A DNA stretch of 64,000 nt from Xanthobacteraceae bacterium (GCA_019746355.1 JAIESC010000067.1:104703-168702); one strand, 5' to 3'. Shown: positions 26,895 through 36,002, counted from the first letter of the stretch. Numbers and translations: made by a program. Notes: a model not told the origin generated them from the sequence alone.

Positions 26895-27881
26895 TCAGCG
26901 CAGCGGCTTGTCGTAGATCGACGCCGCCGACGGCATGCTCGGCAGATAGTTGATGTCCATGCCTGCCTTATACACCGCCTCGATGTCCTTGCGAATTTCG
27001 CTCGACTTGGTGAGCTTCATGGCGAGCCGCTCGTTGGACTTGATCATCGCGGCCACCGCCTTCAGCTCCTCGGGCGGTGCGCCCTTGGCGAGCAGCGGCG
27101 CGGCCTCCTCCGGATTCTTCTGCACCCATTCCACCGCGGCCTTGTAGATGGTGTAGAGCTTCTGCACCTTGTCGGGATTGGCGTTGGCCCAGTCGGTGTG
27201 GGCGCCGACGCCAAGATACGGAATGGTGTTGCCGCCGACGTCCTTCCAGGTCTTGGCGATGTTGAGGTCGATGGTGCGGATCGACGGCTTCTTGGTGATC
27301 ATCAGCGTGTAGGCCGGCTCCCAGATCTGCACCGCGTCGGCGCGATCGGCGATGGCGTAGCTGACGAGCCCGGGCGGCGCGGTGTTGACCACCTTGATCT
27401 TGGAGACATCGACGCCCTGCTTCTTCGCGAAGAACTCGTACATCTGGTAGTTCGTGGTCGAGCGCGCGCCGGCCAGCTCCTTGCCCTCGAGGTCTTTCAG
27501 CGTCTTCACGCTGTCGCGCGAGGTCACCACGGCGCCCCAGTAGTCGAACAGGTTGAACAGATACGTCACCTTGACGCCGCGCACGTCGGCGAGGCCGAGC
27601 GTCGTCAGCGACGCGCTGCCGCCGACCTTGAACTCGCCGGAGTTGAATTGCGTGGCATAGGCGTCGGGCGTCCGCTCCTCGAAGGTGATGTCGAGGCCGT
27701 TGGCGATGTCGAGCTTCTGCGCCTTGATCACCGGCGGCAGCAGCGCGCCGAGCGAGGGCGGCGCGAAGATCACGATCGTCAACTTCTCGACCGCCTGGGC
27801 GCGCGCGTCCGCGGCCCCGCCGGCGGCAAGCGCCGTGGCCGCGAGCGCGAGCGCCGGCCATCGAAGCAATGTCATTGGCAT
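26895..27881 (-). CDS. ABC importer substrate-binding protein (TauA/SsuA/NMT1-like)
   Basis: A 328-residue periplasmic receptor. The ATG at 27881 follows a strong GAGGAGG site. The signal peptide ends near ARAQA (residue 29), followed by VEKLTIVIFAPPSLGALLPPVIKAQ. The body matches the NMT1/THI5-like type II binding fold (VVTSRDSVKTLKDLEGKELAG, ADAVQIWEPAYTLM). It is the first gene of the importer. The amidohydrolase at 27907 lies only 25 bases upstream on the same strand, so the imported compound may be its substrate. Confidence 0.88.
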   Translation of the reverse strand: MPMTLLRWPALALAATALAAGGAADARAQAVEKLTIVIFAPPSLGALLPPVIKAQKLDIANGLDITFEERTPDAYATQFNSGEFKVGGSASLTTLGLADVRGVKVTYLFNLFDYWGAVVTSRDSVKTLKDLEGKELAGARSTTNYQMYEFFAKKQGVDVSKIKVVNTAPPGLVSYAIADRADAVQIWEPAYTLMITKKPSIRTIDLNIAKTWKDVGGNTIPYLGVGAHTDWANANPDKVQKLYTIYKAAVEWVQKNPEEAAPLLAKGAPPEELKAVAAMIKSNERLAMKLTKSSEIRKDIEAVYKAGMDINYLPSMPSAASIYDKPLR

Positions 27882-27906
27882 GGAAACCTCCTCTGAATCC
27901 AGTTCT

Positions 27907-28884
27907 TCAGCCGATCCGGAACAGCTTCTGCGCCGTCCCGCCATTGATCGCCGCGACCTGATCCGGCTTCAGGCCGGCCTTCGCCACGATCGTCATTGGC
28001 TCGTGGTCGCCGATGGGAAACGGCATATCCGAGCCCAGCATGACACGGTCCGCGCCCATCATCTCGATGACAAAACGCAGCACCCGCGGATCGTGCTCGA
28101 TCGTGTCGGTGTAGAGCAGGCTCAGCGCCTCCACGGGGTCCGACGTGCCGGGCGTGATGTCGTGGGTGCGCTTGAGGCGGCCGAGCACGATCGGCAGGCC
28201 GCCGGCCGCGATCGGCACGAAGATTTTCGCGTTCCTGTAGCGCGTCACGTGCCCGCTCATGGCGAGCCGCGACACCGCGACGAGCGCATCGCTGACGCGG
28301 CCGACGCCGTTCGCAAGGCCGTAGTCATGCACCCGGCTCTCGCCCGCCTCGAAGGCCGGATGGATGTGGATCACCGCGCCGGTGTCGTCGGCGGCCTTCC
28401 AGAACGGGTCGAGGTCGGGCGCGTCGAGCACGCTGCCGATGCCGCGTGGCAGCGTCGAGATCATCGCCCCGCGGAAGCCCTGTGCCATCGCGGCCTTGAG
28501 CACCGAGGCAGCGCGTGCGCCGTCCTGCATCGGCAGTGCCGCGAGCATCACGAGCTTCGGCTCGGCCTTGGCGGTCGACAGCAGCGCGTCGTTGACCATC
28601 CGGCACCAGGTCTCGCCTTCCGCCGCCGGCAGGTCGTTGCCGAACCAGTCGGGCCAGCCGCCGTTCACCTGGGCGTCGATGCCATGCTTCTGCATCCAGG
28701 CGAGGCGGCCGGTGATATCGCTCAGGCCTTTCATCGCCGGCCGGGTCGGCTTGGCATTGCCGAAAGCGAGCGCCAGCCCCGCATCGTTGTCGATGATCTT
28801 CAGCGACGGCAGCTTCGGCCCGTCCTTGCGGATCGCGGCCAGCAGGTCCGGCGGGACGAGATGGCCGTGGGTGTCGATGATCAT
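27907..28884 (-). CDS. Amidohydrolase family 2 protein (ACMSD-like)
   Basis: A 325-residue TIM-barrel metal hydrolase or decarboxylase. The first metal ligands are in IIDTHGHLVP at 2-11. A central His is in VIHIHPAFEAG near 175, and the terminal Asp is in VMLGSDMPFPIGDHEP near 285. The closest named relatives are 2-amino-3-carboxymuconate-6-semialdehyde decarboxylase and gamma-resorcylate-type decarboxylases. The product name is uncertain. Position at the head of the ABC importer unit suggests a decarboxylation or lactone-opening step on the imported compound. Confidence 0.82.
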   Translation of the reverse strand: MIIDTHGHLVPPDLLAAIRKDGPKLPSLKIIDNDAGLALAFGNAKPTRPAMKGLSDITGRLAWMQKHGIDAQVNGGWPDWFGNDLPAAEGETWCRMVNDALLSTAKAEPKLVMLAALPMQDGARAASVLKAAMAQGFRGAMISTLPRGIGSVLDAPDLDPFWKAADDTGAVIHIHPAFEAGESRVHDYGLANGVGRVSDALVAVSRLAMSGHVTRYRNAKIFVPIAAGGLPIVLGRLKRTHDITPGTSDPVEALSLLYTDTIEHDPRVLRFVIEMMGADRVMLGSDMPFPIGDHEPMTIVAKAGLKPDQVAAINGGTAQKLFRIG

Positions 28885-28920
28885 TCCGCTTCTCTATTGC
28901 CCCTTGCGCAACTCTCTCCG

Positions 28921-28950
28921 CCGTTCGTCCCCGCGAAAGCGGGGACCCAG
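28921..28950. repeat. 30-bp repeat, left arm of an exact inverted pair
   Basis: Contains the perfect palindrome GTCCCCGCGAAAGCGGGGAC (28927-28946). The 30 bases recur as an exact reverse complement at 29254-29283, bracketing the GIY-YIG gene, and related copies occur at 35918-36002. Confidence 0.85.
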
Positions 28951-28956
28951 TCTTTG

Positions 28957-29243
28957 CTAAACAGAAAGCCCCTCGTAAAGGTCAGACCACAGCGGATTCA
29001 TTTTCTCGACAGCTTGGATCTTCCACGCACGATTCCACTTCTTGATATGACGTTCGCGAGTCAAAGCTGCTTCTCTTGTTTCATGTTGCTCATACCAGAC
29101 CAACGTCTTCACACCATACTGTTTAGTAAATCCCCGCAGCACTTCGTTCTTGTGCATCCAACTCTTTGGATGAGGTTGTCCGTCATCCCAGCGTAAAGCG
29201 TCCCGTTCCGCCGGCTTGCAAGGATGTAAACGTAGAAAGCCAT
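28957..29243 (-). pseudogene. GIY-YIG endonuclease-like gene with a frameshift
   Basis: Reading from the ATG at 29243 gives MAFYVYILASRRNGTLYAGM, the start of small single-domain GIY-YIG (UPF0213/YhbQ-like) proteins, then NLIQRV. Here the frame breaks. The rest of the protein (GFTKQYGVKTLVWYEQHETR, ERHIKKWNRAWK) continues in another frame from about 29160 to the stop at 28957. Restoring one T in GTTGG near 29167 would give an intact protein of about 95 residues. The gene is either a pseudogene or holds a sequencing error. It fits tightly between two 30-bp inverted repeats. Confidence 0.8.
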
Positions 29244-29253
29244 GCTTGCGGCC

Positions 29254-29283
29254 CTGGGTCCCCGCTTTCGCGGGGACGAACGG
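29254..29283. repeat. 30-bp repeat, right arm of an exact inverted pair
   Basis: Exact reverse complement of 28921-28950, including the palindrome GTCCCCGCTTTCGCGGGGAC at 29258-29277. It also serves as a GC-rich hairpin downstream of the molybdenum hydroxylase large subunit, whose stop is at 29298. Confidence 0.85.
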
Positions 29284-29297
29284 GGAGAGAGCGTGCC

Positions 29298-31703
29298 TTA
29301 GCCGCTTTTTATAGCACTCTCCCTCGCCGCGGCGATCATGTCGCCAAGCCGCGCCACCTTGATCGGAAGCGAATTGACCACGATGCCGAGCGTCCGGACC
29401 GCGTCGTTGACCGCGCTCGCCACCGCCGCCGGTGCCCCGAGATAGCCGCTCTCCCCCGACCCCTTCTGCCCGAACACCGTCAAGGGCGATGGCGTCTCGT
29501 GGTGCACGATCTCGACCGGCGGCACTTCATGCGCGGACGGCAGCAGATAGTCCATGAAATTCTGCGCCACCAGCAGGCCGTCGTCGTTGTAGGCGAACTC
29601 CTCATAGAGGGCAGCGCCTATTCCGTGGGCAATCCCGCCCATTGTCATGCCGCGCACGATCTTGGGATTGATCACCGTGCCGCAGTCGTGGCCGATCACG
29701 TAGCGCCTGATCTCGGGCTTGCCGAGGTCCGGATCGATGGTCACCAGCATCAGGTGGAATTCGAACGAATAGCACGGATACATCTGCACCCGACCATCGG
29801 CCGTGGGCAAGCCGCCACCCGAGGGCACCGGCATGATGTGGCTCACCGAAAGCCCCGGCTCCATGTCCGGCGGCATCCGGTGGATGTGGCGGTGGGCGAT
29901 GGTGACAAGCTCGGCCCAGGTGCGCTTCTTGTCCGGCGCGGATTTGTCGAACGCGTTGCCGTCCTGATAGACGATGCGCTCGGCCGGCACGCCGAGATCG
30001 TGCGCAGCGATCGCGATCAGCTTGTCCTTGATCTTGCGCGCCGCATGAAACGCCGCACCGCCAAGCATGATCGCCATGCGGCTGCCGACCGGGCTGTTGC
30101 TCGGCAGCGAATTGAGCGAATCCGCGCGCACGACGCGGACCTTGTCAGGATCGACCTCCAGCACCTCGCCGACCACCGTGCCGACCAGCGTCTCGTGCCC
30201 CTGCCCGGCCGACGTCGTGTGCATGGTCGCGGTGATCGAGCCGACGAGATCGACGCTGATGCGGCAGGAGTCCATCCACGTCGTGGTGCCGACCTTGGGA
30301 TTGAGCAGCGGCTCGAACGACGAATTGCCGCCGGAAGGCTCCAGGCACGCCGCGATGCCAATGCCCGCGAGCGTTCCGGCGGCGCGCAGCCGGTCGCGCT
30401 CAGCGACGAGATCGGCATAGCCGGCCTGGTTGAGCACCTTCTCGATGACCGCCTGATAATTGCCGCTGTCGTAGGTCGAGCCGCTCGGGATCAGATACGG
30501 GAAATCCTCATGGCGGATCAGGTTGCGCCGCCGCACCTCGAGCCGGTCGAGGCCGAGCTTGTTCGCCACCTCGTCGATCGTTCGCTCGATGGCATAATTG
30601 GTCGGCGACTGGCCGAAGGCGCGCACCGCCTCCTGCACCGTCTTGTTGGTGACCACCGCAATCGCCTGATACTGCACGCTCTTGATCTTGTACGGACCGA
30701 CGATCGCGCCGACCGGCTTGCCGAGTTGGAACGGCGAGCGCCCGGCATAGGCGCCGACATTGTCCAGCGCCCGCATCTTCATCGAGCGGATCACGCCCTG
30801 GTCGTCGAACGCCACCTCGATGTCGAAATTGCGCTCCGGCCCGTGCATGTCGCCGCCGCGCATGTTCTCCAGCCGGTCCTCGATGAACCGGACCGGAAAG
30901 CCGAGCCGCCGCGCCAGATAGCCGACCAGCACGGTGTGCTTGATGCCGCGCTTGACGCCGTAGCTGCCGCCGACGTCGACGTCGTAATGCACGCGCACCG
31001 CCGACATCGGCAGCTTCAGCGTCATCGCGGTCTGATCCGGATATTTCGGCATCTGGATCGAGGCCCAGACGTCGAGGATCTCGCGCCACGGATCCCAGCT
31101 TGCCGTCACGCCGAAGGTCTCGACCGGCACGGTCGCGCTGCGGCCCCATTTGACGATGTGGCGGAATGTGTGAGGGCTTGCAGCGAAGTCCTTCTCGACC
31201 TCGCCCCAGACGAAGGTGCGGTCGAGCAGCACGTTCGAGCCGTGCGCCGGATGCACCAGCACGCCGCCCTTGTAGGCCTCCTCGCCGTCGAGCACGAACG
31301 GCAGCGGCTCGTATTCGACCGCGACCAGCTCGGCGGCGTCCTCGGCCAGCGCCCGCGTGTCGGCCACCACTGCCGCGACCCATTCGCCGGCGTAGCGCGC
31401 AACGTCGACCGCGAGCGGCCGCCGCGGCACGTTCGGCGTATCCATGCCGGCCGCGAGCACGTTGGTCGCGCCGGCAAGCTCCGCCCCGTCGAGCACGTAG
31501 TGGACGCCCGGCAGCGCCAGCGCCGCCGACTTGTCGATCGAGACGATTTTTGCCGCCGGATGCGGGCAGGTCACGATGGCGACGTGCTTGACGCCCGCCG
31601 GAACGATATCGGCGGCAAAGTTGCCCTTGCCGACGACGAAGCGGCGGTCCTCGCGCACGCGGCGGTCGGACGAGACGAAGCGGAATTTTCCCGGTGCGCT
31701 CAT
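29298..31703 (-). CDS. Molybdenum hydroxylase large subunit (CoxL/XDH family)
   Basis: An 801-residue molybdopterin-binding subunit. The ATG at 31703 overlaps the small-subunit stop as ATGA; the open frame runs 597 bases further upstream but only as noise in the small-subunit gene. The a/b hammerhead domain (about 1-130) starts RFVVGKGNFAADI and includes DVARYAGEWVAAVVAD. The cofactor domain has VGGSYGVKRG near 245, VRAFGQSPTNYAIER near 365, GQGHETLVGTVV near 500 and GQKGSGESGYLGAP near 740. The AYRCSFR active-site loop of CO dehydrogenase was not seen, so an aromatic or N-heterocycle hydroxylase is likelier. It is the last gene of a medium-small-large operon. Confidence 0.9.
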   Translation of the reverse strand: MSAPGKFRFVSSDRRVREDRRFVVGKGNFAADIVPAGVKHVAIVTCPHPAAKIVSIDKSAALALPGVHYVLDGAELAGATNVLAAGMDTPNVPRRPLAVDVARYAGEWVAAVVADTRALAEDAAELVAVEYEPLPFVLDGEEAYKGGVLVHPAHGSNVLLDRTFVWGEVEKDFAASPHTFRHIVKWGRSATVPVETFGVTASWDPWREILDVWASIQMPKYPDQTAMTLKLPMSAVRVHYDVDVGGSYGVKRGIKHTVLVGYLARRLGFPVRFIEDRLENMRGGDMHGPERNFDIEVAFDDQGVIRSMKMRALDNVGAYAGRSPFQLGKPVGAIVGPYKIKSVQYQAIAVVTNKTVQEAVRAFGQSPTNYAIERTIDEVANKLGLDRLEVRRRNLIRHEDFPYLIPSGSTYDSGNYQAVIEKVLNQAGYADLVAERDRLRAAGTLAGIGIAACLEPSGGNSSFEPLLNPKVGTTTWMDSCRISVDLVGSITATMHTTSAGQGHETLVGTVVGEVLEVDPDKVRVVRADSLNSLPSNSPVGSRMAIMLGGAAFHAARKIKDKLIAIAAHDLGVPAERIVYQDGNAFDKSAPDKKRTWAELVTIAHRHIHRMPPDMEPGLSVSHIMPVPSGGGLPTADGRVQMYPCYSFEFHLMLVTIDPDLGKPEIRRYVIGHDCGTVINPKIVRGMTMGGIAHGIGAALYEEFAYNDDGLLVAQNFMDYLLPSAHEVPPVEIVHHETPSPLTVFGQKGSGESGYLGAPAAVASAVNDAVRTLGIVVNSLPIKVARLGDMIAAARESAIKSG

Positions 31704-32191
31704 GGCGATCCTGGCGGCTGGTTCTGGCCGCGCATGCGTTCGGCGGCGAGCGCGATCGCCTCGACGATCTGCGCATAGCCGGTGCAGCGGCAGATGTTGC
31801 CGGAGATCGCATCGACGATCTCCTCGCGTGTCGGCTGCGCATTCTTCGCGAGCAGCGAATGCGCCGCAAGGATCATCGCCGGCGTGCAGTAGCCGCACTG
31901 CATGCCGTGGGTCTCGCAGAACGCGTCCTGAAGGATCGACAGCTCGCCCGGCCCCGGCGACAGCCCTTCGATGGTGGTGATGGCGTAGCCGTCGGCCTGC
32001 ACCGCGAACATCAGGCAGGAGCGCACGGCCGTGCCGTCGATCAGCACCGTGCAGGCGCCGCAGACGCCGTGCTCGCAGCCCGCGTGCGCCCCGTTGAGCT
32101 GAAGCCTGTCGCGCAGGCAATCGAGCAGGCTCGTGCGCGGCTCGACCTCGACCGTGTGCTGCTGTCTGTTGATGTCGAGCTCGACCTTCAT
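31700..32191 (-). CDS. Molybdenum hydroxylase small subunit, two 2Fe-2S clusters
   Basis: A 163-residue CoxS-type subunit. Plant-type 2Fe-2S cysteines are C39, C44, C47 and C59 (GCEHGVCGAC and SC). The second cluster has C99, C102, C134 and C136 (CGYC and CRC). It passes electrons from the molybdenum site to FAD. The ATG at 32191 overlaps the medium-subunit stop as ATGA; a GTG six bases upstream is possible. Length and all eight cysteines are as expected. Confidence 0.94.
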   Translation of the reverse strand: MKVELDINRQQHTVEVEPRTSLLDCLRDRLQLNGAHAGCEHGVCGACTVLIDGTAVRSCLMFAVQADGYAITTIEGLSPGPGELSILQDAFCETHGMQCGYCTPAMILAAHSLLAKNAQPTREEIVDAISGNICRCTGYAQIVEAIALAAERMRGQNQPPGSP

Positions 32192-33063
32192 GCGCACCTC
32201 GCGGCGGACTGATAGGCGTCGGCGACGGCACGCACGACCATGGTGACGGCGACGCGGCGACGATAGTCGGCCGAGGCGTGGAGATCGGCCAGCATTTCAA
32301 CGTCGGCCAGCGCAGCCTTGGCCGCTTCTCTGACTTTGGCCTCGTCGAAGGCCTGCCCCGTCAACGAGTCTGCCACCGCATCGAGCCGCATCGGCACGGC
32401 CGTCGCCGCGCCGAGACCGATCGTGGCGCTGGTACATAACCCTTCGGCGTCGAGCGCGAGCTGCGCCGCGGCCGACACGAACGCAAAATCGCTCTGCCGC
32501 GCATTGACCTCGTGAAAGCCGACGCCCACGCGCGGTTCCTGCCAGACCGGAAAGCTGACCGACTTCAGGCAGGCGGCGAGCGGCATCGACGTCACCATCG
32601 GCCCGAGAAAAAAGTCGGCAGCCGGCATCTCATGATCCGCGCCGTTCTCCCGCCAGGTCAGCGTCGCTTCGAGCGTCACCGCGACCAGCACGATCTCGGC
32701 CGCCGCGTCGCCGTTGGCGATCGAGCCGCCGACCGTGCCGCGCGCGCGTGTCGCGCTGTGCCCGACATAGGGCATGACCTTGGCGAGCAGCGGGACTTTC
32801 GTGCGGATGACCGGATCGCTCTCGATCACATGCTGCTTGGTTGCCGCGCCGACGACCACCGCCGCGCCCTGCTCGCGAACGAAAGAAAGCCCCGGAATGC
32901 GCGCGATATCGACGAGCCGCGTCGGCCGGGCAAGCCGCATCGCCATCAGTGGCACCAGCGTCTGCCCGCCGGCGATCACGCGCGCGCCGTCGTCGGCCGC
33001 GAGCAAGGCGCAGGCCTCGTCGATGTCCGCCGGACGCGAGTATTCAAACGGAGCAGGCTTCAT
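32188..33063 (-). CDS. Molybdenum hydroxylase FAD-binding medium subunit
   Basis: A 291-residue CoxM/XdhB-type subunit. FAD motifs are VIAGGQTLVPLMAMRLARP near 30-50 and TRARGTVGGSIANGDAAAE near 100-120. It is the first gene of the three-gene operon, with ATGA overlaps throughout, and starts 27 bases after the stop of the class II aldolase gene on the same strand, so the aldolase may be co-transcribed. Confidence 0.92.
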   Translation of the reverse strand: MKPAPFEYSRPADIDEACALLAADDGARVIAGGQTLVPLMAMRLARPTRLVDIARIPGLSFVREQGAAVVVGAATKQHVIESDPVIRTKVPLLAKVMPYVGHSATRARGTVGGSIANGDAAAEIVLVAVTLEATLTWRENGADHEMPAADFFLGPMVTSMPLAACLKSVSFPVWQEPRVGVGFHEVNARQSDFAFVSAAAQLALDAEGLCTSATIGLGAATAVPMRLDAVADSLTGQAFDEAKVREAAKAALADVEMLADLHASADYRRRVAVTMVVRAVADAYQSAARCA

Positions 33064-33090
33064 ACCGCGACGCTTGGCACAATCCGCGGC

Positions 33091-33879
33091 CTAGTGCCAG
33101 TACGGCGGATAGCCGGAATTCTTCTGCTCGGCGTCCAGGAGCCGCAGCATTGCCGGCCATTCCAGCACGCCGTAAGGCCGGCGCGTGCCCGGCTGATAGA
33201 GATGCGCGGTGTGCGCCAGCACGTTCTCGCCCGGCACGTTCAGCTCGGTGCGCGCTGCCATCGCGTCGACCTGCGAGCGGCAGGACTGCTCGAGCTGATA
33301 CATCAGGTTGAACGCCTCGGGCACCGACGGCCCGCAGGTCAGCAGGCCGTGGTTCTTCATGACAAGCGCATTGTGCTCGCCGAGATCGTTGACGATCCGC
33401 TCGCGTTCCTCGAGATCGACCGCCGGCCCCTCGAAGTCGTGATAGCCGATGTGATTGTGGAAGCGGATCGAGGTCTGCGACAGCGGCAACAGCCCGCAGT
33501 TCATCGCCGATACCGCGATGCCTGCCCGCGTATGGGTGTGCAGCACGCATTTGACGTCCGGCCGCGCCTTGTGGATCGCGCCGTGGATCACGTAGCCGGA
33601 CTTGTTGATGCCGTAGTCGGTGTCGGGCTTGGCGATGATTTCGCCCTCGACATCGATCTTCACCAGGCTCGACGCGGTGATCTCCTTGTAAAGGAGGCCG
33701 TACAGATTGATCAGCAGGTGCTCGGTGCCCGGAATGCGCGAGGTGACGTGGTTGTAGATCAGGTCGGTCATGCCGTACTGATCGATCAGCCGGTAGCAGG
33801 CCGCGAGCTCGACCCGGGCCTGCCATTCCTCCGGTGAGACCTGGTCTTTGACTGACTTGAAGTTGGTATCGTACTTCAT
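33091..33879 (-). CDS. Class II aldolase/adducin family protein
   Basis: A 262-residue protein of the fuculose-1-phosphate aldolase/RhaD/AraD family. Zinc ligands are suggested by CVLHTHTRAG near 108-117 and by the HNHIGYHDFEG and KNHGLLTCG segments; the catalytic acid would lie near PDVKCVLHT. The ATG at 33879 gives the normal length; the open frame upstream is not supported. Class II members act as aldolases, epimerases or decarboxylases on hydroxy-acids. It lies upstream of the molybdenum hydroxylase genes and divergent from an HpcH/HpaI aldolase across 117 bases. Confidence 0.85.
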   Translation of the reverse strand: MKYDTNFKSVKDQVSPEEWQARVELAACYRLIDQYGMTDLIYNHVTSRIPGTEHLLINLYGLLYKEITASSLVKIDVEGEIIAKPDTDYGINKSGYVIHGAIHKARPDVKCVLHTHTRAGIAVSAMNCGLLPLSQTSIRFHNHIGYHDFEGPAVDLEERERIVNDLGEHNALVMKNHGLLTCGPSVPEAFNLMYQLEQSCRSQVDAMAARTELNVPGENVLAHTAHLYQPGTRRPYGVLEWPAMLRLLDAEQKNSGYPPYWH

Positions 33880-33996
33880 GACACTCCGGGCCCAGATAAA
33901 ACGATGGCTGGGGGTTGGCGGCGGCTTCGGCCCGGAGCATACCCTTTGCCCCAAGTTCAGGCCAAGCGCATTGGCCGCATAGCCGGAGTGTTTCAA

Positions 33997-34794
33997 GTGG
34001 CGGCCAGTGAGATTTTGCGGAACCCTTTCAAGGACAAGCTCGCCCGGGGCGAGGTCGTCTCCTCCATGACGGTGCGGCTTTCGCGCTCGAGCGAGATTGC
34101 CCGTATCGCGAAAACCGCTGGCTTCGACATGCTCTATATCGACCTGGAGCATTCGCCGCTGACGCTCGATGCCACCGGCCAGATTTGCATGTCCTGCCTG
34201 GACCTCGGGGTGATGCCGGCCGTGCGGGTGCCGGCCAACACGCCTGACTATATTTCGCGCATTCTCGACGCCGGTGCGCTCGGCGTCATCGCGCCGCACG
34301 TGCGCTCAGCCGCGGAAGCCCGCGAGGTGGTGAAGGCGGCGAAGCTTCCGCCGCAGGGCGAGCGGTCCAACACCGGGGCCTTCCCTCACCTGCATTACCG
34401 CTCGTTTCCGGCCACGGAGACCGCCAAGGCCATCAACGATGCCACCATGGTGATCGTGCAGTTCGAGTCCGCCGACTGTCTCCCCAAAGCCGACGAAATC
34501 GTCGCCGTCGAAGGCGTCGACATCGTGCTGGTCGGGCTCAACGACATGCTGGGCGACCTGGGGCTCGCCGGGCAATACGATCATCCCAAAGTCCGCGAAA
34601 TCTACGAGACCGTGATCGCCGCCTGCCGCAGGCACGGCAAGCATTGCGGCGTCGGCGGGCTCGCCAGCCGCCCCGACCTGATGGCCGAATACGTCCGCAT
34701 GGGCGCGCGCTACGTCTCGACCGGCACCGACCTCGCCTTTCTGCTGGGCGCCGCGACCGCGCGCGCCAAGCAGATCAAGGACTTCACGGTCTGA
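33997..34794 (+). CDS. HpcH/HpaI-family aldolase
   Basis: A 265-residue class II pyruvate-type aldolase. Features include MLYIDLEHSPL near 43, VMPAVRVPANTPDYI near 73, GALGVIAPHVRS near 93, VIVQFES near 150 (metal-ligand Glu) and DIVLVGLNDMLGDLG near 178 (metal-ligand Asp). The start is not certain: GTG at 33997 follows GGAG at good spacing, GTG at 33988 is an alternative, and no in-frame ATG is nearby. It probably cleaves or forms a 4-hydroxy-2-oxo acid, the last step of meta-cleavage pathways. Its stop overlaps the next ATG by one base. Confidence 0.87.
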   Translation: MAASEILRNPFKDKLARGEVVSSMTVRLSRSSEIARIAKTAGFDMLYIDLEHSPLTLDATGQICMSCLDLGVMPAVRVPANTPDYISRILDAGALGVIAPHVRSAAEAREVVKAAKLPPQGERSNTGAFPHLHYRSFPATETAKAINDATMVIVQFESADCLPKADEIVAVEGVDIVLVGLNDMLGDLGLAGQYDHPKVREIYETVIAACRRHGKHCGVGGLASRPDLMAEYVRMGARYVSTGTDLAFLLGAATARAKQIKDFTV

Positions 34795-35891
34795 TGGCCG
34801 AGGCGCAACCCACCGCCGGCCTCGTCTACGCCAGCGCGGTCGCAGCCGATGCCTTTGCCCGTTCGCTGTTGCAGGCACATGGCGTGCCCCCCGAGGATGC
34901 CGCGGTCATCGCCGGCTGCCTGGTGAGCGCCGACCTGCGCGGCGTCGACACCCACGGCCTCTGCCGCCTGCCGATTTATCTCGAGCGCGTGCGCGCCGGG
35001 CTGGTCAATCCGAAGCCCAATCTCAAGCCGCAGCGCGTCACGCCGGTCGCAGTCACCCTCGACGGCGAGAACGGCTTCGGTTTCGTCATCGGCATGCGGG
35101 CGATGAACGAGGCGATCGTTATGGCCCGCGAATACGGCATCGGTGTCGTCTCCGCCCGCCGCTCGACGCATTTCGGCATGGCGGCGTCTTATGCATTGCC
35201 CGCGGTCGAAGCGGGCCTGATGGCGATGGTGTTCTCCAACGCCTCGCAGGCCATGCCGCCGTGGGGCAGCAAGCAGATGCTGCTCGGCACCAACCCGTTC
35301 TGCATGGCTGCGCCTGCAGGCCGGCACCGGCCGATCATCCTCGACATGTCGCCCGCCGTTGCCGCACGCGGCAAAATCCGCAAGGCCGAACGGCGCGGCG
35401 AGACAATTCCGCTGGGCTATGCGCTCGACGCCGAGGGCCGCCCGACCACCGATCCCAAGGCGGCGCTTGCGGGCGGCGTGGTGCTGCCGATCGGCGAGCA
35501 CAAAGGCTCCGGCATCTCGATGTTCATGGACATCTTCGGCGGCGTCATTTCGGGGGCGAATTTCGGCGGCGATGTCGGCGACCAGTACAAGACCTTCGAC
35601 CGCGCCCAGGACGTCGGCCACTTCTTCCTCGCCATGAAGCCCAATCTCTTTGTCACCGAGGATCAGTACCGCGCCCGCATCGACACGCTGATCGACCGCA
35701 TGAAATCCGCGCCGCTCGCCGCAGGCTTCACCGAGGTGCTGGTGCCGGGCGAGCCGGAAGACCGCTTTGAGGCGCAGCGCCGCAGGTCCGGCATTCCCTA
35801 TGCGGCAAGCGAAGTGAAAGCGTTGCAGGACGAAGCCAGGCGCGCCTCGGTCCAGCCGCTTGTGCTATCGGACAAGCCGATCGGTTCCTGA
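34794..35891 (+). CDS. Malate/lactate dehydrogenase-like (Ldh family) oxidoreductase
   Basis: A 365-residue NAD(P)-dependent oxidoreductase of the Ldh/YiaK/AllD family, unrelated to classical Rossmann LDH. The catalytic His region is SARRSTHFGMAASYA near 121; other marks are GVDTHGLCRLP near 42, GTNPFCMAAPAG near 164 and GEHKGSGISMFMDIFGGVISG near 233. It reduces a 2-oxo acid or oxidises a 2-hydroxy acid, which fits the coupled aldolase gene just upstream (shared base TGATG). Complete in length. Confidence 0.88.
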   Translation: MAEAQPTAGLVYASAVAADAFARSLLQAHGVPPEDAAVIAGCLVSADLRGVDTHGLCRLPIYLERVRAGLVNPKPNLKPQRVTPVAVTLDGENGFGFVIGMRAMNEAIVMAREYGIGVVSARRSTHFGMAASYALPAVEAGLMAMVFSNASQAMPPWGSKQMLLGTNPFCMAAPAGRHRPIILDMSPAVAARGKIRKAERRGETIPLGYALDAEGRPTTDPKAALAGGVVLPIGEHKGSGISMFMDIFGGVISGANFGGDVGDQYKTFDRAQDVGHFFLAMKPNLFVTEDQYRARIDTLIDRMKSAPLAAGFTEVLVPGEPEDRFEAQRRRSGIPYAASEVKALQDEARRASVQPLVLSDKPIGS

Positions 35892-35917
35892 TGAGATCAA
35901 TCAGCCGAATATGCCGC

Positions 35918-36002
35918 CCTGGGGTCCCGCTTTCGCGGGAACGGACGGCTGATCGTGCGGCAAACTCTCTCCCCGTTCGTCCCCGCGAAAGCGGGGACCC
36001 AG
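35918..36002. repeat. Inverted pair of GTCCCCGC-type palindromes
   Basis: Two copies of the repeat family seen at 28921 and 29254. The left one is degenerate (GGTCCCGCTTTCGCGGGAAC) and the right one intact (palindrome from about 35978). They face each other in the order opposite to that around the GIY-YIG gene. They fill the gap between the Ldh-family gene and the next gene. Confidence 0.8.

Noticed and set aside
29166..31778. 870-codon open frame opposite the molybdenum hydroxylase genes
   Set aside because: His/Arg/Asp-rich shadow of a long GC-rich gene; no motif or start signal.
31704..32300. N-terminal extension of the molybdenum hydroxylase large subunit
   Set aside because: The extra 199 residues are Arg/Ala/His noise overlapping the small subunit gene; the ATGA coupling at 31703 marks the real start.
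28921..36002. CRISPR array from repeated palindromes
   Set aside because: Copies are few, inverted and irregularly spaced, with no unique spacers of uniform length or cas genes.
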